NCBI GenBank assembly: GCA_035610365.1
Contig: CM069432.1
Coordinates: forward strand, 265,419,177-265,483,176
DNA: 64,000 nt
Direction of reading: 5' to 3'
From: Aquatica leii
Lineage: Eukaryota > Arthropoda > Insecta > Coleoptera > Lampyridae
The notes beneath the pieces were generated by a model that was given only the letters and a program-made list of their open reading frames with translations, made no database searches and had not been told where the DNA came from. The position numbers and the translations under genes were made by a program. Of this stretch, positions 19,901 to 27,640 are shown in pieces (positions within the stretch are counted from its first letter, which is position 1; each line of letters starts with the position of its first letter).

Positions 19901-22662
19901 TTCTAATTTGTCCTTTATTGCTTCTATTTTCTCATTCACAGAATCGCAAATTTCTTCTTTTAAGTTTAACATGTCTGCTTGGGTTTCCTCTTGAACAATT
20001 TTAATTTGATTTTCTATGCTCGTTCGTATTTCTTCTTTTCCTCCATTTTCTGCGAATTTTCGTAAAACTTTTCTTCCATTTTTCTATTCATCGATTCCTG
20101 AACATTTTTGATTGATTCAAGAAATTCAAATAGCTTTGCATCCATTTTTACTGCTTGCGAACGCGTCACCGGCATAAATTTAAATGTAACACGAATATAA
20201 AGTTTAATTACACTACTTATTAAAATGCAGTTTTCGTATAACACAAAATTTTAATAACGATCCACTTGTTAATATTAAACGGAAACGAATTTAATTAATA
20301 TCGTGATCACGCACTTGTTAAAAGAAAAAAAAGTTTAATACACTATTTTATACTTTATAAACAAACACGCGTATCGCGAACCTAATAGTTATTTACGCAA
20401 TTAATTACGGGAGCTATATTAAATTACTTAATGGTATTTACACTAATAAAAACGAACCCGACACCGACACCAATGTTGCGAATTTTATTTATTAACCACT
20501 AATTTATTTAAAACGACTAAAAATACGTTTACTTATTCTAGGAATATGTACAGTTTTAAATTAACCGAACTAATTAAATGTAATATTTAATAAAAAACAC
20601 TTACACTATAATTTATATTACTTACAAGAAGATAAGATAACGTCCTCGGATAGCCTCACACTTGTTTACACTGATAATCACGTACACAATTATTCTCGGT
20701 ATATTTATGTAGACACACGCGTGCTAACGATTTATTTACACTTGAATAATCTTCGTAATACTGCAGCATTCGCTTTACGGCAATAACTGACCTACGATTT
20801 CCATCTTCGGCATTTATAGACATCGGCGAATCCTTCTAGAGCGTTCCCTACTTTTCGCTATATCTTCTAGACAGCTTCTAGAAGGCTCTTGCATTTGTAA
20901 ATAATTTCTCGAACGTTTCAATACAAAAAATGTTTTAATGAGTTGGAAGAACCAGCAATCGCAAATCCCCACGAGTACTAATTTCTAGTTGGTTTTTTTT
21001 GTGATGCGGCTCATAATTTCATGGAATCCACGTTCTACCAAATAGGAAGACGTAAAAGCAATCAACAGCATCTGTACAATAACCCATAATGCTAGATATA
21101 ATATTGGGATCTGTTTTTGTAACCAGAAGATATCAATAGTATTCAGTTTTCTGGACTTCGCAATCATTAAAGAAATACTATAAAAGGCACGCAGTCCATT
21201 GTCATCTCTCTTAGCTATTGTCCCCGAGTTCTTGAAATGACGGTGTTTAAATATTCTTCTTGGATTTTCTTTGATTTTTATTAAATGTTCTTTAAGCTTA
21301 GAAGGTTTCAATGAATCGTTACTCGCTAACTGTGTTATATCATTTTTTTTTATCAACTTATATAAACTAGAGTATAACTTTGCTTAAATAAATTTAAATT
21401 AAAAAAAGATATCAATTTTATTCAAATATACTTACGTAACGAAAGTACGCTATCTGCGTAACAATACAAAAAATTATACTTCTTTTTGTCCAAGACTAGA
21501 AAAATTTGTTGTATGCACTTCACATCACTAACACGGAACTAAATTGTTGATTAAATGCACAACTCTTTTATAGTTCATATTATAGATTAGTTGGTGCAGG
21601 TATCGATAATAATTTATTCAGTTTTATTTATTTTAACTTCCATTTAAAAATGCGGACCCTCTGACGTTGTTCAGGGACCCCCAAATCAATTTTAATTTTT
21701 CACAGATTTCTTTAAATAATCTCCCAAAACTCCATATCCAAAACTGTACTAAGCTCCAGAATCTATCAGTTTAGACATAGACTTACCAAAGATTGTCCGA
21801 ATGATTTCCTTTTCTCGTTATGACAACCATACTGTGCAGCTGCAACAACATAACACTGGTTTTCAATAGCTCGTGCTTTCAACAGCGTCTTCCAATGAGC
21901 TTCTCCTGTAGGAACGGTAAATGCAGATGGAAATGTTAGTATAGTAGCGCCCATTTTTCTTAAAATAGTGCTTAATTCGGGAAATCTTAAATCGTAACAC
22001 TAAAGCATTGTCAAGTACCTAAAATTGTATTCGCAACAATCAACTTACTATCGCAAGACCAATATCACCCAATGGAGTTTTTATAGGCGGTACAATTTCC
22101 ATTCCTGGATTAGTCATGTTTGATTCTTTTAAATTAATTTTCTTTTCCGGTACCTGAACATCAAACAAATGAATTTTTCGATACACCCCCTCAATCTTTC
22201 CTTCGTTGTTGATTATTACGTGTGAATTAAAATGCAAACTGTTTCCTGAATTATGTTGTAGTTCATGAAAACCACCAATCGATAACCACATGCTGTTTTC
22301 ACACGCTAGCTTTTTGTATTCAGACATCAGAGGACCGTCTAATGGTTCAGAAGAATTCTTCGATTCCAAATCACTAGTGGCCATGAAATCAGTAGCTTCA
22401 GGTAGAAACACCATCTAAAAACTTATTTTACTTATAAGAAAAACTTGTAACAAATTCGCACCGTTGCTTTTTGTTCATTTGCATATTTAACAAACTTCTG
22501 AATGGTTTTGAGGTTTTGTGCTTTATCGTTAGTTGCTGTAAACTGGCACACCGCAATTGTATCAGCCATTGTCATACTTTTAGATCTAGATAAATGTTGA
22601 ATTAAATATAATGTATTTCTTCTTAAACCTAGTCGAAATATATAATTCGTATGGAAAATCAT
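7929..22662 (-). CDS. NitFhit: NitFhit: nitrilase-like and Fhit fusion protein (six exons)
   Basis: Fusion of a Nit1-type C-N hydrolase (deaminated-glutathione amidase family) and Fhit (diadenosine triphosphate hydrolase, a tumour-suppressor homologue). Exons: 22662-22462, 22414-22049, 21999-21787, 8677-8377, 8312-8137, 8087-7929; 471 codons plus TGA, close to the roughly 460 residues of fly NitFhit. Introns 1 and 2 are 47 and 49 nt, intron 3 is 13.1 kb, introns 4 and 5 are 64 and 49 nt. The nitrilase triad is visible as E73 (VFLPEA), K147 (YRKIHLF) and C190 (CYDLRFPE). The Nit part ends in [11 protein letters not shown] and Fhit follows. The exon 4/5 joint restores VVPGHVLV, and exon 6 opens with the histidine triad HVHCHIL (H420, H422, H424) after QDGPDAGQT. 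The first 29 residues are arginine-rich without acidic residues, compatible with mitochondrial import; a second start (M30/M32) would give the cytosolic form. All catalytic residues are present, so the gene looks functional. Confidence 0.93.
9712..9807. repeat. Degraded flanking repeat, left copy
   Basis: Contains GTTAGTTTATTTAGCTTG and GGTTTATAATAATCAAAAAT. A related copy with gaps lies at about 13950-14035 in the same orientation. The two sit on either side of the decayed gypsy copy and could be the last traces of its LTRs, or an older duplicated site. Confidence 0.35.
9808..13556 (+). pseudogene. Old Ty3/gypsy copy: gag-pol-macro, heavily mutated
   Basis: Plus-strand relative of the complete element at 14393-20920, inserted against the direction of NitFhit. 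It starts within gag (matching residues about 190 onward) and runs through protease near 10235-10275 ([11 protein letters not shown]), linker at 10715-10996 ([13 protein letters not shown]), reverse transcriptase at 11040-11230 ([13 protein letters not shown]), RNase H at 11795-12061 ([16 protein letters not shown]), integrase fragments at 12450-12740, Pol tail at 12746-13240, then the macro domain to 13556 ([12 protein letters not shown]). Dozens of stops and frameshifts. The YLDD region of RT is deleted. At 13237-13239, the position of the TAA that ends Pol in the complete copy, this copy has GAG, so Pol and macro domain are continuous there. The zinc-finger tail is missing. Confidence 0.85.
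13557..14272. other. Intron sequence without recognised element
   Basis: AT-rich. Includes the right member (about 13950-14035) of the weak direct repeat that brackets the old gypsy copy. No open frame of note and no further motif. Confidence 0.3.
14273..14392 (-). mobile_element. hAT transposon end (3' terminal inverted repeat)
   Basis: Begins CAGTGGTTCCCAAACTCT followed by GGCCCACGGACCAC, the typical terminal inverted repeat of hAT elements whose transposases resemble ZBED5 proteins. The rest of the element continues at 20921 after the inserted gypsy element, so this is the 3' end of a minus-strand hAT remnant. Confidence 0.7.
14393..14842 (-). repeat. 3' LTR of the macro-domain gypsy element
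   Basis: 450 bp, ends TGTTGCG…GTTTCA on the plus strand. It holds the last 36 codons of the macro/CCCH reading frame. Against the 5' LTR it has an extra TAA triplet near 14500 and three substitutions. A purine-rich AAGAAGGTGGCAG lies just inside it on the minus strand and is the likely polypurine tract. Confidence 0.95.
14736..15410 (-). CDS. Macro domain (OARD1-like) plus CCCH zinc finger of gypsy element
   Basis: Open frame of 224 codons that follows the Pol stop codon directly and in the same frame. No ATG opens it: the first codons after TAA read [17 protein letters not shown]. Residues 13-130 match the macro domain of O-acetyl-ADP-ribose deacetylase 1: AIAHCV, a DMSRGVAV loop in place of the MGAGIA loop, FKKKFG, and [12 protein letters not shown]. 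Macro domains bind ADP-ribose and many hydrolyse it from proteins. The binding-loop glycine pattern is altered (MSRG for MGAG), so activity is uncertain. At 14900-14970 comes C-x7-C-x5-C-x3-H (CYFYGQGSC, then CRYRHD), a CCCH finger of the RNA-binding type. A basic serine/arginine tail ends in the 3' LTR. Likely made by readthrough of TAA, or by an ancestral Pol fusion. It is not a host gene because it lies between Pol and the LTR. Confidence 0.9.
   Translation of the reverse strand, partial: QQDLFQTQKDYAIAHCVGEDLDMSRGVAVVFKKKFGQLNELRRQQPAVGKVLGLRGDGRFGFYLVTKKYSRVKPLYKDLWRTLWTLKREMEIHHVKKLAVPKIGCGLDQLNWRTVRNMLEVVFRGTGIQVLVCSYQPRRILGQEKSIDCYFYGQGSCRNGGSCRYRHDPFYRCHIQSPVLGQNSSKKVAVKRSRNYLQMQEPSRSCLEDIAKSRERSRRIRRCL
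15411..17850 (-). CDS. pol: Gypsy Pol: RT (C-terminal part), RNase H, integrase
   Basis: Long open frame (803 codons from 17822, open to about 17850). RT motifs: [16 protein letters not shown], then [10 protein letters not shown] with the catalytic YLDD. RNase [19 protein letters not shown], then [13 protein letters not shown] and HRNADALSR. Integrase zinc-binding H-H-C-C ([24 protein letters not shown]), and core [25 protein letters not shown] and [13 protein letters not shown]. The tail [11 protein letters not shown] is usual for this clade. The N-terminal RT part is in another frame (17851-18256) because one A is missing from an A run at about 17855. It ends GVTTE-TAA and the macro frame continues behind that codon. 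Confidence 0.95.
17804..18256 (-). pseudogene. Gypsy RT N-terminal segment, cut off by stop and frameshift
   Basis: Continues the gag-protease frame after TAA at 18257-18259. It reads [42 protein letters not shown] and [15 protein letters not shown] (first catalytic aspartate), then runs out of frame at about 17855, where the next RT segment continues in another frame. In the old copy the stop position is CAG, so TAA is a lesion or recoding signal of this copy. Confidence 0.88.
18257..20030 (-). CDS. gag: Gypsy Gag and protease
   Basis: 571 codons from the first ATG at 19972; the frame is open to about 20030. The gag capsid region reads [26 protein letters not shown] and MRYGDAHL. The nucleocapsid zinc knuckle is degenerate: [14 protein letters not shown] fits the C-x2-C-x4-H-x4-C spacing but keeps only the second cysteine. 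Aspartic protease follows with [17 protein letters not shown] and the second signature [12 protein letters not shown]. It ends at TAA 18257-18259. The N-terminal coiled segment is heptad-like and charged. The real gag start is upstream in another frame (20175), so this product lacks its first 60 or so residues here. Confidence 0.9.
20014..20175 (-). pseudogene. Gag N-terminus, separated by a frameshift
   Basis: ATG at 20175-20173 opens [18 protein letters not shown], a start often seen in gag of this clade. The frame closes at 20014 after a lysine-rich stretch. The gag frame proper is open in another phase from about 20030, so a one-base indel in the purine run at 20030-20045 separates them. 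It lies about 300 bp inside the 5' LTR. Confidence 0.75.
20454..20473 (-). other. Primer-binding site candidate of the complete gypsy element
   Basis: Directly next to the 5' LTR the minus strand reads TTGGTGTCGGTGTCGGGTTC. Its complement contains CGAACCC and ends in ACCA, like the T-arm and 3' end of a tRNA. I cannot assign the tRNA. It is not the tRNA-Lys type seen in the remnants at 3656, 5640 and 27275. Confidence 0.6.
20474..20920 (-). repeat. 5' LTR of the macro-domain gypsy element
   Basis: 447 bp, about 99% identical to the copy at 14393-14842. It should carry the promoter of the element, firing leftward. Diverged solo copies lie at 34370 and 36878. Confidence 0.95.
20921..21690 (-). 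mobile_element. hAT element remnant, main body
   Basis: Continuation of the hAT end at 14273. At 21652-21682 the plus strand reads CGGACCCTCTGACG and CAGGGACCCCC, the subterminal GGACCCC repeats usual for this hAT group, followed by a decayed 5' terminal repeat. Without the gypsy insertion the element would be about 0.9 kb, so it is internally deleted. Confidence 0.6.
20985..21356 (-). pseudogene. hAT transposase fragment (ZBED5/SCAND3-like)
   Basis: A 123-codon frame that reads [20 protein letters not shown], matching the start of the transposase after the BED region, then jumps to [17 protein letters not shown], the conserved FxSSYLxERGFS block of the C-terminal dimerisation domain. The several hundred residues between, including most of the RNase H-like core, are missing. 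It is a deletion derivative, not a gene. Confidence 0.75.
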
Positions 22663-24192
22663 ATGTTATTCTGTTATCTAATAAATAGCCATAGCAATTT
22701 AAGTTTCTTAACCTAATATAATATTGATACCTGTAAAATTAGTGTTCGTCCTGATTAAAAAAAATTAGTTACGCTAAATTATGATAAAAAAGTATGTATT
22801 TTTTCAGTGGATTATCAATGTGGAAAATTCAAAAATTTTCGTTTACACGTGGTACTCAAAATGTTCAACTTTTAGTACTAGCGGTACTAAAAAAATCTGT
22901 GTTTAGTCCGATTATTAGTTTTGAATAATAAAATAACGTAATTACTACTACAGATAATTTACATTTAAAAATTAAGAACATTATAAACCAACCAGAAATT
23001 ATAGCTTTTTTCTCAATGTATGTTAACTTACAGGTTCCAGAAAACTGATCATCATATTATGCACGTATGTGTATGAAAGTTTTTTGGTTCTATTTGCTTT
23101 GGCTACGACGAAATACTTTTGCCAACTATTTCGCGTTATTATTACATCATTTTTGCGTCATTAAAATGCTTTCGTAACGTACTGCATTTAACCGTTATTT
23201 AACTAATATTTTTTTCATAATGTGAATCTCAACACCAGCAATAAAATATTGTTTTTAAGTTTGAATTTGTAATTTGTTAATATTTAATTGAAAATTAAAT
23301 ATAAGAAAAATACGAAAATTACAAATCAATAATAACACAAAATGGCGTAGAGTTTTTACGACTGTATAAATAAACCGTAATTTGACTAATCAGATGGAAA
23401 AAAATTACTCCCAGGGAATAACAGTTACATTTATTTAACGTTCCTACTCATTGGTCATTTATGCGGTTGCTTGAGACAGCTCTTGATATGTTTAGTGCAG
23501 ATTTCCAACAAAAAATTGGAATGTTTTCTTTCTGTGTGATGTGCTTACCAAGCAAAGTAAAACCAAATGTTTCTTTTTAGTCTCAGTTTTTGTTCGGTTC
23601 GTATTTCGGATACGGTTTCTAAGAACGAATTTCTATGTAGTTTTGTTTCACACTTGGTCTTAAGTCATGTTTTTTTAAGTACATACTGCATCAAATTCTC
23701 TTACGGTCTATTTATTTTTGAAAAAAGTTATTAGTGTCTTTTTCGAAGTAATTAGAAACTTCGAAACAATAATCGAAAAACGTGGAACATTCTGGATGCA
23801 GATTACGAAAGAATAAAACAGTATTCTAAAAACGCTGAAGTCAGTTTTTGAATTCGGTCGGAAGTATTAAGAAGATTTGTCGGTTTGAATAAATAAAGTG
23901 CTTAACACATGTGCCAAGTATAAATAAATGTGTGAAAATAAATACCATTGCAGATAAACGAGTATCTGGAACATACGTGTACAACGTGAGACCTTTGGCT
24001 CAAAATATAACGAATTATATAGGCCAACTTATATTCCATTGTAGCTTTATTTAACCGCTAAAGGGCTTCAACGTTTCTAAAATTATTCTTTTTAATAACT
24101 CGAAAAGCTGTCAATTGATTCTGACCATTTTTAGGATACGCGTTTTACTATTAGTCGATGTTTTTTTAGTGCTTTAGAAAATGGTTTTAAAA
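22663..24192. other. NitFhit upstream region, no recognised gene
   Basis: The first several hundred bases should hold the NitFhit promoter. The rest is AT-rich without significant open frames. I see no repeat or coding motif. Confidence 0.35.
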
Positions 24193-24545
24193 CTATACAC
24201 GTCTTTTAAAAATGATGTAATGAGTAAACAAACGCGTATATTTTTTAACTGTGCATACCATGACCATTAATTTATTTTTGTGAGTAGATGACTTAGTTTG
24301 GATTGTGTTTTGTCTCCGTAATAGGATCCGTTGAATGAGAACACTGTAGAGTTTGTGCAAAGACGTATCAGGTCTGAGTTCCAAAGCTTGGTTCATGAGA
24401 ATTTTGCCGAAGAAGGAAGTAACATCAAAGCTTACCAGAATGTTGATAGATTGTAACCTCGTACTCCGCATGTTGTCAATTAAATGAGTTGAGTTCCTAA
24501 TCTGATTTTTTGATAAACTTGAGTAGACTGTTGATACCTTGCTAA
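24193..24545 (-). pseudogene. Penelope-like element reverse transcriptase fragment
   Basis: Minus-strand translation gives IRNSTHLIDNMRS followed by ILVSFDVTSFFGKI and NQALELRPDTSL. This matches Penelope-like RTs, where KNS-HFV and LVSFDVTSLFTN precede the first catalytic aspartate region. Only this stretch survives, with stops upstream. A second Penelope-like piece with the N-terminal part lies at 31084-31500. Confidence 0.6.
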
Positions 24546-24553
24546 CTTAAGAG

Positions 24554-26488
24554 CCATGTAGCAACGTACATTTTACGTAAATATCACATATTATTTACGT
24601 TCAAATTTACGTGCATTTTACGTAATGCATTTAACTATTATATACGTATGTGTACTGTAAATATTTACAAACTATAGTTTGATACACAGAGTCTGGACAT
24701 TTTGCCAAAGACGCTCAACGAAATAATAATATCAGCGCCGACGAGCAGTAACCCAGCTAGCAAACTGCCGTCAAAATGACGTCAGAAACCAGTCATTATA
24801 TGACTAAAACTGACTAGCTTAATGACCAGTTATAACGTCATTTTCTCGTCATAAAGACATACTAATGTCACAGACCAAAGACGTCATTTAGTGACGTACT
24901 TTTCATGTCAGAATTTGACGAGTTTTTATATAGGGTAGGTATTAATAATAATAATAATAATACTATAAAAAATATTTATTACAAAACATTTCTGCTATAA
25001 AATACATTACAAAAATCAACATTAAAAATAAGAATCTAGTAGACATAATAATAAAGTTAAATAAACTTGAATTCTTAAAATAAACAGTGAATCAGTGGAA
25101 ATGACACAAAATAATAGTCTATTTACAATTTAACAGATAGTTTTATTCATTCGAGAGTTTTACCAGGTAAAGTATGATTCAGCGATAGAAATTACCAAGT
25201 ATGGTAAAAATTAAAAAAACATCACATATTATTTTATACATTTTGACATCAATAAATTCGTAATTTACTTGTTTTTAATTACTTATAAGTACATACCACG
25301 TTCAAAATGGATTGTTTTTATTTCGCATAGCCACCAGTTTTCTTCATTAGGTTCGTCTCCTTGTAAAAGTGCCTCCAGTTCAATCAATGCCATCGTGCTA
25401 AGCATAATTTGGAAAACGTTGACGAATATAACTGATATATATGAATCAAAGTAATTGAGTTTTAATCTAATAAAAACTTACAAAATTGGTATAGCTAACC
25501 TACAAATCTAACGTAATGATATTTACCTTCTTCATAAGAAATCCTATTATTAAATAAAAAAAACTCACACAACAAAACTGAGCTACAGGAAAGAAAAAAT
25601 TATTGAAAAGTAACTAATGAATAAAAGAAAGCTAGAAACAGAAAACCGCATTTCACCTATTTCACCAATGGTTATAACATAACCTTATAATTGTAAAATC
25701 AATGGTTAAAATTTTGCTGTTTGCGAAAATTGTGAAATCATTAAGGTAGTAAACTAAAAATAAACAAAAAGTATTATACCTCAAACTCAAACTTGTTTGT
25801 ATTTTACCATAACCATCAAAGTGATGCAATTGTGGATTTGTTCCATACTGGTGATACGGTACATTAAAAAGACGTCTGTGCCTGACCACCTTATGACGTC
25901 ATTATAAAGACGTTCTTTTCTAAGACCTCTTTGGACTTTTCACGTCATATATCTTAGTATGACTAGTTATTTACGTCATAATGACGACATTCTGCCGGCT
26001 GGGAAATCATCACCGATAACTGTGGCGAGTGTGGATTATAACTTTTAAAAATAAATGTCCACATTTAAGTAGTTATTGTAGAGGTGACACTGTTATAGTC
26101 TTTAACTTTTATATATTATTTGTCACTTTATTAAACTCATTTGTTAATTTACTGGTGAAGTTAATGAGTATTTAAAAAGTTACGTGTTAAATTGGTAAAA
26201 AAACACCTATCTATCACGTACATTTTTATAATGTTTTTAAGTAACGCATAAGTTGATTTTAACTACCGAATGTATTTTCTATGTTAATCACACATTGTTA
26301 ACTGTAATTTTACTTACTACGTTTTATTTTTAAACTACGTAATTGTTACGTACCGGACACTTAAAAAATGTTACGTGGTAATTTGGGAATAAACTGTACG
26401 TGACAGTTAAGTGTCATTTGTGGTTACTACGAAAATTACGAATGTACACCAAACATTAACGTAATTGTTACGTACATTTGCTACTTGG
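24554..26488. mobile_element. Outer TIR element rich in TACGT motifs
   Basis: Left end CCATGTAGCAACGTACATTT, right end on the opposite strand CCAAGTAGCAAATGTACGTA. Both subterminal regions carry many TACGTAA-type words. No coding capacity, so it is a non-autonomous DNA transposon. Another TIR element sits inside it. Confidence 0.55.
24752..26003. mobile_element. Inner TIR element rich in GACGTCA motifs
   Basis: Left end CCCAGCTAGCAAACTGCCG and right end, on the opposite strand, CCCAGCCGGCAGAATGTCG. Subterminal regions repeat (A)TGACGTCA and AGTCAT words in both orientations. The interior has an (AAT)n run at about 24944-24962 and no gene. A 93-bp relative with the same kind of ends is at 46985-47077. 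Confidence 0.6.
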
Positions 26489-27640
26489 GAGGTGGCTGAT
26501 CCGATTGCGCTGACAATCGGTGAAAGACTCTGCACGGGCGCCAAATTCTGTTACGTACGAAGTTTTCATTACGGAATACCCTGTAGATGAATTAAAATTA
26601 GATTCCGGTTTTGACGCCCTCTACCGATCTTTTCTTGTGACTGTCATTTGACGACAAAATCGTGAAGCTGTCAACTACAGTAACGGGCCGGTGCCGAGGT
26701 TTTCGAATTGATTCTTAAATGTTTAAGAACATCACGTGTGATGAACATAAATTTATAAGGCGATTGCGAATTTATTACGATTCTTTCGGCACAGGGTAAG
26801 ATATTTTTGTCTTAAATTTATCAAGGGTCCTTCGTAATATCTATATTCATGTGATAGCCGGTTCCTACCACGTTGCCCGCTATAGTGTATTTCTAGCAGT
26901 AATTAGGATGCATAAGTACCATTAATGAATAATACTACCGAGCATATAAGCTGTTGTGAGGGCCTGCTACTTAAATAACCTCGAGGTCTCGTCGAACACT
27001 GCGTCGTGGATGCTGATTTGAGAATAAAAGTCGATTGTGTTATTAGCCACCTGTTCTAAATTGCTACCTACAGTATTCGATACACTGGATTTCTATATAA
27101 TGCTTAATGAAGAAGTCGATTGTGTTATCAGCCATCTGTTCTAAATTGCTACCTACAGTATTCGATACACCGGGTTTTTATATAATACTTAATGATTTAT
27201 TAATACTAATTTTGTAGCTTACTATTCTTCGTGAGTTGGTGTGTGACACGATTTGCTTTTAAATAATTATTACAGGCCCCACGTTGAGCGCCAAATTTTG
27301 TTACAAGCTTTATGTCTTACGAACCTTGCACGGCCAACTCACACAGTCGGAGGTAGGGGAGGTTCATAGGAAGTATGCTTAAGAGCGCCAGAGCTGATCC
27401 AAGATAACACTTCTGCCTCGCTCACGACAGACGATCCAAACTTGTAACCCAATTGAAGGTTCGTAATCCTTCTACTCTGATGTTCGAGTAGCTAAAATTA
27501 GTTAATAGATAACGACTGCAAGGCTTTTGATCGCATCTAAGACCTCCTTTTCCAATCTTTTGTCTGAGACTCTGGTTCCTCTTCAATATGCGAATAAATC
27601 CTTCATCTTTAACTAAAGCTAAAGGATATTGATTTTCGAT
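26489..27640 (-). repeat. LTR-like remnants with tRNA-Lys primer sites
   Basis: Two places show an LTR-type end next to a primer site on the minus strand. At 26528-26549 GTAACA is followed by GAATTTGGCGCCCGTG. At 27275-27300 TTGTAACA is followed by AAATTTGGCGCTCAACGTGG, which fits tRNA-Lys well. No element body is attached to either. An 85-bp tandem pair lies between them. Boundaries are uncertain. Confidence 0.45.
27030..27199. repeat. 85-bp tandem duplication
   Basis: Two adjacent units starting GTCGATTGTGTTAT at 27030 and 27115, differing at a few positions. They lie within LTR-like sequence and may be promoter repeats of that LTR. Confidence 0.85.

Larger units (their letters stand above)
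14393..20920 (-). mobile_element. Complete Ty3/gypsy element carrying macro domain and CCCH finger
   Basis: 6528 bp, flanked by a 4-bp target duplication ATAC (14389-14392 and 20921-20924). LTRs of 450 and 447 bp start TG and end CA. Coding order on the minus strand is gag, protease, reverse transcriptase, RNase H, integrase, macro domain, CCCH finger. The reading frame is broken by a frameshift near 20035, TAA at 18257-18259, loss of one A near 17855 and TAA at 15411-15413. The LTRs differ by three substitutions and one 3-bp indel, so insertion was recent. It landed inside a hAT remnant within NitFhit intron 3, in the same direction as the gene. Confidence 0.95.
8678..21786 (-). other. 13.1-kb NitFhit intron 3 filled with transposons
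   Basis: The intron separates exon 3 (ending FGQSL, donor GTAAGT at 21786-21781) from exon 4 (acceptor TTTTAG, reading VIDPWG). Going with the gene it holds a hAT remnant with a complete gypsy element inside it, then an old gypsy copy in the opposite direction. Part 8678-9600 shows no recognisable element; minus-strand open frames there are short and lack motifs. Both splice sites are intact. Confidence 0.85.

Noticed and set aside
20985-21356. Membrane protein suggested by a hydrophobic stretch ([17 protein letters not shown])
   Set aside because: The flanking residues match hAT transposase blocks on both sides; the hydrophobic part is at a deletion joint or frame change.
21652-21682. Perfect 5' inverted repeat of the hAT remnant
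   Set aside because: Only subterminal GGACCCC words are clear; no CAGTGG end can be found, so the boundary at about 21690 is an estimate.
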